Source: Symsagittifera roscoffensis
Lineage: Eukaryota; Xenacoelomorpha; Acoela; Convolutidae
Direction of reading: 5' to 3'
DNA length: 64,000 nucleotides
NCBI RefSeq assembly: GCF_963678635.1
Contig: NC_087062.1
Location: 87,893,845-87,957,844 of the forward strand
The position numbers and the translations under genes were made by a program. Below the pieces are notes generated by a model that did no database searches, was not told the DNA's origin, and saw only the letters and a list, made by a program, of their open reading frames with translations. Of the stretch, positions 24,060 through 34,188 are shown piece by piece (the stretch's first letter is position 1; every line of letters begins with the position of its first letter).

Positions 24060-26800
24060 TCACAGTTTTGACGGCAAAACGTTTCGGATCGGTTAAACTA
24101 GCACTGAAATCAAAGCTAATTATTAAGCAGATTTATTGTAACCGCTACCAGATGCCGAATATGAATGAACTGGTGGATAACTTAGCGTTGGCTTTCAGTG
24201 GTAAAACTAACGACCCGATGTGGTTTTTGAATAAAGATCTGAGGTAGATGCATATTTGCAGATGGCAATGAATAAAAAACCAATCATCAATGTAATTTCA
24301 GCATCATTGGAGGGAATATTACAGGTACATATAGATTCAAAACCGGGTTCAAAACATATAGATTCTATGTGATATGCCAAATGAGTTCTAGAGGGTGATG
24401 GATTCTTTGGTAGGGCATTTGCCGGGGTTTCATGGTTATCTGGACAATATTTTGATTGCAACCAGGGGGTCGGCGGAACGGAAACGACATTATTGCGACA
24501 GTAAAGTGGTCTAAATGCACAGTGTTTGCAAAAGAAATTGAATGGCTAGGGTTTAAATTGTCAAATACAGGGACCGTAACGGTGGAAAGAAAATCGGAAT
24601 CGATTCAAAAGATAAAGTGAGCTGGAAATATTTCTGACATACTTTCGTTGATCGGGTCAATGAATCAATTCATTCAATTTATCCCAAATGGTGGCTGCAA
24701 CGGAGCTTTTTCGTGATCTTATGAAGAAACATTCTAGAATTGAATGGACCAGTAAATATGAAAAAACGTTTGAATTAATGAAAAAAACAGTGGAGGAGTT
24801 TGTGCAAAACCATCATTTTGATGCGCGGAAAAAAAAACTAAATTTGACGCATCCAAAAGAGGCTTAGGGGCTGCCCTGGAATAATTTTATTCAGATGGAT
24901 GAAAGCCTGTTTCGTACGCATCCCGGTTTTTAAACGAAGCGGAAATGAAATATAGCATTAATGAGTTAGAATTGCTAGCTGTAGTGTGGGCAGTGACTCA
25001 CTATCAGATTAATTTGTTTGGGGCACCGTTCAAAATAAATACTGACCACAAAGCGTTGTTGTCTTGCTGATCAGAAGAAAAAAATTCCAAAACTACTCAG
25101 ACACGTCTAATTCGGTGGGTTGATAGGCTTTTGCCATTCGACTACGAAATTGAACATATACCAGGGAAAAACATGGGACTGCTAGACTACATTTCTCGGC
25201 ATCCAGTGGGGCGAGCCGCAATTATCTCAGAATTAGACAATTTATTTTCCGTTGCACAATTAAGAGAAATTAATCGGTTAATTGCACAGGCGGCAAGCGC
25301 ATGCTCATTGCCAAATGCCATCATAACAGAAACTAAAACTGAACAAAAATTACGCAATCGGAAAGAATGCGCTGCTAAGAAACTTATTAGCGCGTTCAAA
25401 AACTGTCACTTGATTAGAATTTGTGTCAATAACCACTACAGAACTGAGAGCTGTAATAAATGAAAATTAGTCAATCCATTTGAAATGGCAAATCAATCGA
25501 GCTCCAATAAGTCGAGTACCCAAGGGGATAGACCTTGGGAGATCCCTTCGTTAAACGTACACGTTACGAACTCATCAAGACAGCCAACGGCTGGGTCGCG
25601 TATTATTCCGGCGGAAATGTTTCCTTCCATTTTGTTTGATTGGCCAGAATTCTTCGATTCTGAACTTAATTCAACCTCAACTAAAGCAGACGAAATTCTT
25701 AGTTGTTTTATTGATGCTCTGAAAGAGCGTAACTCTACCGCAATTAAAAATCTTGGCAAGCACTTTAGTCATTGAGCTTCCAAATTCCACACATCGAACA
25801 GAATTCTGTTCATGGAAGATAAGCTGGTGATTCCACCGCAGTTGCGAGCCCCGATTATGCCTCGATTACTTCAAGGACACGCTGGCATGTTTTAGATGAG
25901 GGACGTGGCGAAAAGTTATTTCTGGTGGCCACACATGAAGCGTCAGATCCAATTAACCACGGCGAATTGCATATAGTGCAATAAATCAGGTAAAAATTTA
26001 AAACTTGTAAAACCTAATACGGAGGTTGCGCAGATGGATTTAAGGGAGGAACCAAATCAAGAAATTCAAGTGGATTCTTAGGACCCCTACCTGCCGTTTG
26101 GAGCGCGAGTAAATACCCGTTGATTTGTGTTGATCAGTGTTTGAAATTCCCGACAGTTCAAATAACGACGCGTACTACCGCAACGGTTTTCAGGGAATTT
26201 TTGGAAAATTATGTTACTCTAAATGCTATACCGCGGGTGATCCGAACTGATCAAGGATCGGGCTTTGTGGCTTAATCAATTCGAGAGTTTTGTAGACAAC
26301 AAAACATACATCTAATTTTTCGTCTGTGTAAAGGCATCGAGCTACAGGCTTGGTGGAGAGATGCATTCGAGAGTTTCGTGAAATGCTAATGGCTTCTTCT
26401 TTTCAGAGCCCAAGGCGGAGTTCACGTGTATCGCTAAATGAAACACTAAACAGCATTCGAACTACAGTACATCAATTGTTGGGTTGTACTCCATTTGAGG
26501 CACATTTTGGTCGTAAACCGAATACGATTTGGCATTCGATTACTCGTGCTGCGTCAACTGAAAACTTGACATGAAACAAGTTCAAAACAAGTTTCATCAA
26601 AACAATATCAAAACAAGAAGATCAAAACAAGAGATGTTTCCCGCAAAGGTCAGGCAGAATTACGGCGATCGTATCGAGATCCCATTGGTATCGGTAATGT
26701 CAGTCCCAAAGTCGGCAGAGGAAACAACAAGTGCTCCGGTGTCAAGCTCAAGTGAAATCTTTCCAAATTTTTCAAAAAAAAAATTCAAAACAAATTGAAA
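24060..26800 (+). pseudogene. pol remnant of the gypsy element (RT, RNase H, integrase)
   Basis: Many stops and frame changes are present, but domain traces lie in the expected order. A reverse-transcriptase-like start lies near 24130. An RNase H stretch ELLAVVWAVTHYQ and TDHKALLS lies near 24970-25070, followed by DYEIEHIPGKN at 25140. An integrase zinc-binding trace (GHAGM, WWPHM, C-x2-C with one cysteine context broken) lies at 25870-26000. An integrase core trace TDQGSGFV lies near 26247, and the PFEAHFGRKPNT segment near 26490-26530. The order RT, RNase H, integrase is that of Ty3/gypsy. The copy cannot be functional. Confidence 0.75.
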
Positions 26801-26881
26801 TCGGAACCGTACTTCGAACCACTAAACAAGCGCGCAGTTGGTGAAATGGCTCAAACAGTCACTTTGTATTCCTGAAAATTA

Positions 26882-28577
26882 TTGCATAAAGGTGATCCCT
26901 TCATAAGCTTAGGTGGCTGGGTTGAAGAAGCCGGCGGTTTGAAGGCAGTCTTTCCTTCAGGCACGGCGACACTACGAGAAGTGCAAACCGAGTGGGATGC
27001 TCGGAAAACAGCTGCGTTGGCTGCTTTTAAAGAGAATACGGCGGGACGGCAGGACGATCTTCTAAATCGGTGACGAATCACGCCAGTGGAACTGCCGAGA
27101 ATCCGATTTTGATCAATAGTTCATCCGAAGGGCTGATGTCAACCGGGAGTCCGGAAAAGGATATAAAAATACAGTCAAAACCAAACAATATGCCATCAGA
27201 ACAGACAGTAAAAAATAGTCATGCCACTGGCATGAAAAAGGAGGCTCAAACGTTCGTATCACCACAAGAAACTTCTCAAGGAGGGATTGTGCCATACTCG
27301 AGCTGAGGGAAGTGCGCTTCGAATGGTGTCAGTCCCAGTACGGGCAAAACCAATTGAGTTGTCTTCCACGGAGGACGGGGAGGATGAATCGGAGGAAACA
27401 GTTAAAGCTAACTCACAAGGAAATGGAAACGCAAGAGCTGTAATCATCCGAAGCGGTAATTTCATCACCCCAACATGTGCCAATGGACATAAAGCAGGAA
27501 GAGCAAAAGACCCCACCGCTGAAAATTCGGGCTCAAGTCAGGGGAGTGTTATCAAACAGGATGCAACGGTTACTAGGCACAATATACGGCCACTAAAGGA
27601 ACGTCTATCACGTACGTTTTTGGGAGATAGACTGTTTACGAAAGTAGTTACCGGCGATGCATCGAACGTGAATGTAGTACGTCAAACGCAAAGCATTTCG
27701 GATGAAAAACTAAGAGTGCCAAAAGCGGCAGCGTGTAATACACCAAGGGCAGTAAACCGCATTAGAGGAGGTACGGTTGTGGTAACTAGTACGGCAGATA
27801 AAGCAAAAAGGCCTAATACTCAAACGTCACCGAAGAAGATTCCAAGCCCGAAAAGGAGGAGCGCAGAAGATACGTATTTCGACAGAAATGTGCCATTTTT
27901 ACTGGGGGCAAGGTTACATCCAAGACTTTGTGATGAGGCTTGATCAAGAGGTGTCCGGACATTTTGTCGACGTACTGGATAAGTTGAGACTCATTTTTAA
28001 ACATTCGTCAGGTGTTTCAAGGGTAACAGATACAGTAGGGAACTTTATCGCGACGGATTTCGCCTACAATCGCTATATCAAGGCCTGGAAGCACGAGTAC
28101 GGAATAGTGGACGCAACCCGAATCTGGACAAACTTGATGATTTTGCCCGGGCGGAAATTCATAAAACCCGTACAGCCATAGATCAGGCTGGGAGAGAGTT
28201 ACTGTTACGAAATGGAGCGAGCAGTTCGAGCCCTACTTTACCGGCGGCTAGAAGAGTCAAAATTAATACTCCCATTAAAACGGACGAAAACAGAAAAGTG
28301 AGCAAAAAGGATATGCCAAAGGCTGCTGAAACAATTAAAGAGGAAATGCCAAAGGCTGCTGAACCAGTTGAGATTACATAAGATCAAGAGGGATGGAGAG
28401 AAAGATAAAGAGCCAGTGGCTGTGGTGCAAGGGACAGATGCCATCAGCGCGAGCAGTGATTCCAGCGGCTCATTTGCTACTGACGATTTGGACATTGTTG
28501 ATGAGTTGTCGGTCATTAGTATGACTAAGGATGACTCGAAAAGACTATCAACGAACTGTTTACCTGATTTAGCTTAA
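26882..28577 (+). pseudogene. Third reading-frame region downstream of integrase in the gypsy element
   Basis: Open stretches at 26882-27073, 27070-27306, 27287-27943, 27888-28181 and 28368-28577 follow one another in alternating frames between integrase and the 3' LTR. The predicted peptides are hydrophilic, Ser/Lys/Glu-rich and lack a signal peptide or membrane segment, so they do not look like an envelope. The 218-residue piece at 27287 is the longest intact part. I do not recognise the product. It may be an extra ORF peculiar to this element lineage, broken by frameshifts. Confidence 0.45.
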
Positions 28578-28641
28578 AGATGGAGTTGCTATAGGTGCTA
28601 TGTATAGTAAGTGTCATTTATGAATTGTTTCGAAGGGGGAA

Positions 28642-28835
28642 TGTGGTGTAGAGGTCGTACTTTAATTACGAAGGTTTTTCTATAATGTCATATGACCATC
28701 AAAGTCAAAGTTATAGTGAATGTCTTGTGTTTACACAGCCAGGGTGTTAGCCTATGCGATTGAATTTGAGCTGATTCTTTTACGTTCTGTTATTACGTTA
28801 CCGTTTACGAAGTAGTGCATAGGCATACTTCTACA
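28642..28835 (+). repeat. Internal LTR copy of the gypsy element
   Basis: It runs from TGTGGTGTAGAGG to gcatacttctaca and is preceded by the purine tract cgaagggggaa, which is the expected polypurine primer. It is about 95% or more identical by eye to the LTR at 31056-31251 and was probably created by the tandem duplication of the 3' end. Confidence 0.75.
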
Positions 28836-28910
28836 GCGTAGGGGAGAAAAAAAGAGTTTTCTCCCCAGTTTGTAATTCAGTTCATGTACTGCTCGAGAAT
28901 ATTCTGTGAT

Positions 28911-29165
28911 ATGTTTCAGAAATCCCTCTCGTGTTTTTTGTTCTCTCCATCTTCGTCTCAATTCTGATCACGCCGATTAAAGCGAAAAAATGTGACGAAA
29001 AAAAACAAGTGTACAGGAGACTCAATAGTATGTGTAGATGGTCTATGCAGAAAACTGTGCCACGACGGGAAATGCAAAAAGAAACTGCATCTGGAAACAG
29101 TTATTGTTAAAGTGATGCTTGACAAGCAAGGCGACAAGTCAGCCAAAAAAGAACTAGACAATTGA
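28911..29165 (+). pseudogene. Frameshifted copy of the cysteine-rich secreted peptide gene
   Basis: This copy aligns along its whole length with the gene at 31326-31580. Relative to it there is a one-base loss in the signal-peptide part (near 28930) and a one-base gain next to the A run near 29000. The leader is therefore out of frame with the cysteine-rich part, whose frame is otherwise conserved to the same TGA. A polyadenylation signal AATAAA lies at 29209-29214. Confidence 0.7.
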
Positions 29166-29550
29166 ATGTTTTAATACTGAAAACGTGTTCATAATAATTG
29201 ATAGCTTCAATAAAGCTTCAAAAAACTTTTTTCATCAGACAAAACTGAGATATAGGGTAAGTAGGCAGTCCCGAATTTTCCGGTCAGTTGGTGCGTTTTT
29301 GTGTTTGAATAGACTGCAGAACATCGAGAATTTGTGTTACGTGTTATTTAGTTAAAATAAGGCAAGTGCGGATCGAAGATTCGTTAACTAGAACATTTGG
29401 CGTTAAGCACAAAGTTTTAGAATACGATCAACTAACGTTGCATCCCGGGTTGACCTTCATACAAGAAAACAAGCTAGCCTTGCATTTTCATTCAATTTGT
29501 CAATGTAGTAACCCTTTGGTAACTCCCTTTGGTACCTATTACCGAATTAT

Positions 29551-30795
29551 AAGAAACAATTGATATGTTAATAGGAGCGAAGTTTATCAGTTTGTACTTA
29601 ACATGGCGTGTTGGGAGATTGTTTTCTACAAAAAATCTCAAATTTAATTTAAAAAAATTTGATATTTTTTCTACATTTAAATTTTTAATGTTATTACTGC
29701 TCCATACAACTTAAAAGTCAATCGGAACATTCAGAGTTTCATCATGATACGGGCAGCCTTGTTCAGACTTTTGTAACGAAAGTAACGGAATATTTGTGCT
29801 CGGGTTGGGTTTATTTTCTTCAGACAAATTTCGACTTTTTAAATAGCCATTTTTGACAGGTTTTTTTATCATTCAGAGATTACTGCTGTCCTGAGATTAA
29901 ATTTGGAAAAAAATTTTTACCTGTGATTGTTTTTTGTAAGAGGATGGGGGATTAAAGATCGCCATTTTGACCAATTTGTGACAATTAACGCGCAATGTAT
30001 TTCGCAATATTAACGCGTAAGCGGAGTTTTAAGCAGAGGTTTTATCCTGTTTGGAAATCGTTGCAAGTTGGTTCAAAGAAGCTTATAAGACACAATTGAT
30101 ATGTTAATAGGAGCGAAGTTTATCAGTTTGTACTAAACCTTGCGTGTGGGGGGATTGTTTTCTACAAAAAATCTCAAATTGAAAAAAAAATAAATTTTTG
30201 TTTCTACATTTAAAATTTTTCATGTTATTACTGCTCCATATAACTTAGAAGGCAGTCGGAACATTCAGGTCTTCACCCTGATACGGGCAGTTTTTTTCAG
30301 ACTTTTGTAACAAAAGTAACGGAATATTTGTGCTCGGGGCGGGTTTTTATCTTCAGATAAATTTCGACTTTTTAACTAGCCATTTTTGACAGTTTTTTTA
30401 TCATTCAACAATTATTGCTGTCCTGAGATTAAAATTTGACAAGATATTTTACCTGTGATCATTTTTTGTAAAATGAAGGGCGTTTCAAGATTGTCATTTT
30501 GACCAATTTGGGACAATTAACGCACGATGTTTTTCGCGCAATTAACGTAAGAGAAGATTTAAGCGGAGATTTGATCCTATATAGAAATCGTTCCAAATTG
30601 GTTCAAAGAGTCTTATATGCCCTAATTGATATGTTAATAGGAGCGAAGTTTATCAGTTTGAGCTTAACATTGCGTGTGGAGGTATTGTTTTCTACAAAAA
30701 ATCGCGAAGTGAAAAAAAAAATTTTGTTTCTACATTTGAATTTTTCATGTTATTACTGCTCCATATAACTTAAAAAGCAGTCGGAACATTCATGG
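29551..30795 (+). repeat. Dispersed repeat family, about 2.4 tandem copies (plus orientation)
   Basis: Three successive occurrences of ttaataggagcgaagtttatc (29568, about 30105 and 30633) and of gtcggaacattca mark units of about 530 bp. These are the same family as at 20155-21135 in reverse. They separate the two tandem copies of the gypsy 3' end. Confidence 0.75.
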
Positions 30796-31055
30796 CTTCA
30801 CCAGCGGCCCATTTGCTACAGACAATTTGGACATTGTTGATGAGTTGTCGGTCATTAGTATGATTAAGGATGACTATCAGCAGATTTTTGAGCAGCTCGA
30901 CAACTTATGTTGAAGAGGAGGAAGATAGTGAGATAGAGTTCTAACCTACGTTTAAAGACTATCAACGAACTGTTAAACTGATTTAGCTTAAAGATGGTAT
31001 TGCTATAGGTGCTATGTATAGTAAGTGTCATTTATGAATTGTTTCGAAGGGGGAA

Positions 31056-31251
31056 TGTGGTGTAGAGGTTGTACTATAATTACGTATGTAATTATGTAAT
31101 GTCATATGACCATCAAAGTCAAAGTTATAGTGAATGTGTTGTGTTCACACAGCCAGGGTGTGTTAGCCTATGCGATTGAATTTAAGTTGATTCTTTTACG
31201 TTCTGTTATTACGTTACCGTTTACGAAGTAGTGCATAGGCATACTTCTACA
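31056..31251 (+). repeat. Distal LTR of the gypsy element
   Basis: TGTGGTGTAGAGG to gcatacttctaca with TG/CA ends, preceded by the same purine tract and followed by GGGTG, which matches the base pairs before the 5' LTR. It lies 75 bp upstream of the intact cysteine-rich peptide gene and could supply promoter activity to it. Confidence 0.75.
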
Positions 31252-31325
31252 GGGTGGGGGAGAAAAAAGAGTTTTCTCCCCAGTTTGTAATTCAGTTCAT
31301 ATACTGCTCGAGAATATTCTGTGAT

Positions 31326-31580
31326 ATGTTTCAGAATTCCATCTGCGTGTTTATTGTTCTCTCCATCTTCGTCTCAATTCTGATCACGCCGATTAATGCG
31401 AAAAAGTGTGACAAAAAAAACAAGTGTACAGGAGATTCAATGGTATGTGTAGATGGTCTATGCAGAAAACTGTGCCACGACGGGAATTGCAAAAAGAAAC
31501 TGCATCTGGAAACAACTATTGTTAAAGTGATGCTTGACAAGCAAGGCGACAAGTCAGCCAAAAAAGAACTAGACAATTGA
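31326..31580 (+). CDS. Small cysteine-rich secreted peptide
   Basis: The 84-residue open frame from ATG 31326 has a clear N-terminal signal peptide (hydrophobic SICVFIVLSIFVSILI, likely cleavage after PINA). A basic cysteine-rich segment of about 32 residues follows, with six cysteines spaced x5, x6, x4, x3, x4, and then a charged Lys-rich tail. Spacing and size are those of short secreted defence or signalling peptides and resemble half an EB-type module. The exact family is not recognised. AATAAA lies at 31624-31629. The gene starts 75 bp behind a gypsy LTR. The in-frame TTTCAG after the ATG lines up with the acceptor of the paralogue at 46.4 kb, so an upstream exon in the ancestral gene is possible. 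Confidence 0.65.
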   Translation: MFQNSICVFIVLSIFVSILITPINAKKCDKKNKCTGDSMVCVDGLCRKLCHDGNCKKKLHLETTIVKVMLDKQGDKSAKKELDN

Positions 31581-31623
31581 ATGTTTTTATACTGAAAATG
31601 TGTTCATAATAATTGATAGCTTC

Positions 31624-31629
31624 AATAAA
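31624..31629 (+). promoter_or_regulatory. Polyadenylation signal of the cysteine-rich peptide gene
   Basis: AATAAA lies 44 bp after the stop codon of the 31326-31580 gene. The same signal is conserved at 29209-29214 behind the frameshifted copy. Confidence 0.6.
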
Positions 31630-31962
31630 GCTTCAAAAAACTTTTTTGATCAGACAAAGCTGAGATATAGGGTAAGTAGGCAGTCCCGAATTTTCCGGTC
31701 AGTTGGTGCATTTGTGTGTTTGAATAGACTGCAGAACATCGAGAATGTGTGTTACGTGTTATTTAGTTAACATAAGGCAAGTGCGGACCTAAGATTTGTT
31801 AACTAGACTATTTGGCGTTAAGCAGAAAGTTTCAGAATACGATCAACTAACGTTGCATCTCGGGTTGACCTTCATGCAACAAAACAAGCTAGCCTTACAT
31901 TTTCATTCAATTTTTCAATGGTAGAAACGCTTTGGTACCCCCCTTTGGTACCTATTACCGAA

Positions 31963-32535
31963 TTAAATCCCTATAATAAACTAGTTCAACGGTCAAAGCC
32001 TTGTGATTTTTCTACCTAGTAACGAATCCCCCCTTCACAAGGAGAGGATTAGTTGAAGAGATCTTTTTCTCATATTTGAGATTTATGCGACTAGCATTCT
32101 TCCATAATGAGATTGTACGGCCATACCTGGTAATTGAATGAGTATCATTCTTCCAAAAAAAGCCAAAAACAACAAGTTTGTTCTTGTGTGATAAAAAAAT
32201 CTGAGGAAAGTAGAATCATCAACCACTAAAAATTATAGAAGATTTGTAGGCACATACAAAAAGTTATGTTTTTTGTTATAATTCTAATTGACTTTCAATA
32301 CACTACCTTAGATAGCGAAAATTCTACTGTTTATTTTCTGTACGACTCTTGTCCCTAAGAAATCGGTTTTCCTTAATGAAAAAACTTCCGAAGAAAACCA
32401 CTTCGGTTTTCCTTAATGAATCTACTCATTGTGTTTCAGGACAGCGCAAAGTATGAAGCAAAAAACTAGTTAAACAGTTTGGATTAATGGCCATATAATA
32501 GCAGAAGCTTCATTTAAAAAAATTTTAGCCTGACA
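31963..32535. other. Spacer between gypsy and BEL/Pao elements
   Basis: AT-rich sequence with the short direct repeat cggttttccttaatgaa at about 32363 and 32405. No gene or known element is visible. It ends with the ACTCG target duplication of the BEL/Pao insertion (32536-32540). Confidence 0.5.
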
Positions 32536-32540
32536 ACTCG

Positions 32541-32724
32541 TGTTGAAGCCTAAAAAAGACATCTCAGCTTTCTACTTGAACTAAATCTACGATTGAACTG
32601 ATTTACTCAAAAATCAATTGACTTTTATCTATAACTCATGAAATAATTTACACTCTTTGCGAATCATTAGTTTGTTTCAGTCGGATTGGTGATTTTTCGT
32701 TTCCCAACTTTTGCTGCACAACAT
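32541..32724 (+). repeat. 5' LTR of BEL/Pao element
   Basis: 184 bp from TGTTGAAGCC to TGCACAACA. It differs from the 3' LTR by about half a dozen substitutions and by a gap of about 17 bp (the 3' LTR has extra sequence around ttattcaaaaccgc). Confidence 0.9.
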
Positions 32725-32728
32725 TTTT

Positions 32729-32746
32729 GGTGCAACGCGACTCACG
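32729..32746 (+). promoter_or_regulatory. Primer-binding site of BEL/Pao element
   Basis: TGGTGCAACGCGACTC, starting four bases after the 5' LTR, begins with TGG as required for pairing with the CCA end of a tRNA. I have not identified the tRNA. Confidence 0.55.
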
Positions 32747-32805
32747 AACGAGCCAAAGATTAGAAACAAAGCGGAAAGTTAAAAATTTCATCACCTGCAA
32801 GTGAC

Positions 32806-34188
32806 ATGAGCAACGTGACGCTCACTATTCCTGCTTTGAAGCGATCAAGAAGTGCTAATATCGGTGTCATTACCCGATCGGAAAATGCCGTCTCAGCAAT
32901 CTTCAACAAAGAGGCATCTGCTCTAACCTACAAGGAAATTGGAACTCTCAAGGCCAATCTCACGATGAGCGAACGAAATAAAAAAGATTTGGAAGAGCTT
33001 AATCAGCAAATTTCAAATGTTCTAAGCGATGATGAAGATGCACTTGAAGTTGAATTGGAAGAAGCTGAGAAAATCTACCTTCAAGTAGATTGTTTCATGG
33101 AAGTGATCACAACTATGTTAGATGACCGAGGAAAATATTCAACTGAATCGGTCAAAGATGACGACAGCGCAAGCGGAACAGGATCCTACAAATCCACTTC
33201 CCAACGTGGTGCTGGCCGAAACCAAGATACTTGCCTGAAGTTGCCGAAACTGAATTCGCCAACATTTAGCGGAAGGTATGATCAATGGCTACCTTTCTTA
33301 GATTCCTTTGATGGAGCAGTTCACTCAAATGCATCGCTGTCTGATGTTCAGAAACTGCAATACCTAAAGGGTGCCCTCAAGGATGAACCGTTTCGTTTGC
33401 TATCCCACTTGCCTACTACAAACGCGAACTACTCAGTCGCAAGGGAACTTCTAAAGGATCGATATGCTGATGTCAAGATGATCTCACACGCTCACTTGGA
33501 AGCAATTTTTAAATTCACTCCAATGAAGCATGAGTCATCCGCTGCAATACGTCGCTTCATTATCACCTACACGGAAAACACGATGGCACTGACAGGACTT
33601 GGACTAAAAATTGATCAAAGCGCTTTGATCTGGGTTCACGTTTTGGCCAAGAAATTAGATCCTGAAACTAGAAGATAATGGGGACTTTCCTGCGCGGGAA
33701 GTGACGTGCCAAAAATCAAACAGATGACGAAGTTCTTGGAGGAACGATCTCGCGCCCTAGAAGCTACGAAGGACCTCCAGTTATCTTCAATTCATAGAAA
33801 AAATCATCAAGAAAATTCAGACCAATCTGGAAACTCTAAGAAAGATGACAAGGTACAGACATACCACACGAACTCTGCTAAGACGATCATCTGCCCATGC
33901 TGCAGTGGTGATCACCACGTGTATCAATGCACAAAATTTCAGGAAATGTCTACTTCCAATAGAAGACAAGAAGCCAAATCAAAGCGATTATGCTTCAATT
34001 GCCTGTCCCTTGGACACCAAAATCATGAGTGCAAGTCGAAGTCAACGTGCTAAACCTGTCGAAAGGGTCATCACTCGTCACTTCACATCCATACGGACCC
34101 AAACAAGCAACCGGGACCTGAAAATAAGTTTGGGGGTCACGGGGGTACTACCGGTGCCACTACCATACTGGGAACTGTACTAATTGAG
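32806..34188 (+). pseudogene. BEL/Pao gag with zinc knuckle, two in-frame stops
   Basis: From ATG 32806 the frame encodes a coiled, charged N-terminal part and the conserved PTFSGRYDQWLPFLDSF segment of the BEL Gag family (DUF1759-like) near 33258. It then reaches TAA at 33676. The same frame continues through a CX2CX4HX4C knuckle (CFNCLSLGHQNHEC, about 34000) to a second TAA at 34051 and remains open into protease. Two single-codon stops in an otherwise conserved frame indicate recent inactivation. Confidence 0.8.

Larger units (their letters stand above)
28462..29550. repeat. Tandem segment, proximal copy
   Basis: Gypsy 3' end, LTR, cysteine-rich peptide gene and its polyadenylation region. 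It matches 30808-31962 in the same orientation, offset by about 2.35 kb. The distal copy has about 80 bp near 30875-30955 that this copy lacks. Confidence 0.8.
23171..31251 (+). mobile_element. Decayed Ty3/gypsy retrotransposon with a 3' tandem duplication
   Basis: It begins with a TGTGGTGTA... LTR at 23171 and ends with the distal LTR at 31251. The 5 bp repeat GGGTG stands immediately before the first LTR (23166-23170) and after the last (31252-31256), consistent with the target duplication of a single insertion. Inside, gag and pol are broken by many stops and frameshifts. The 3' end and its flank were later duplicated in tandem, which put an extra LTR and a copy of the flanking cysteine-rich peptide gene at 28642-29165 and a block of dispersed repeats at 29551-30795. 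Confidence 0.75.
30808..31962. repeat. Tandem segment, distal copy
   Basis: Distal copy of the 28462-29550 segment; it contains the LTR at 31056 and the intact peptide gene at 31326. Confidence 0.8.
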
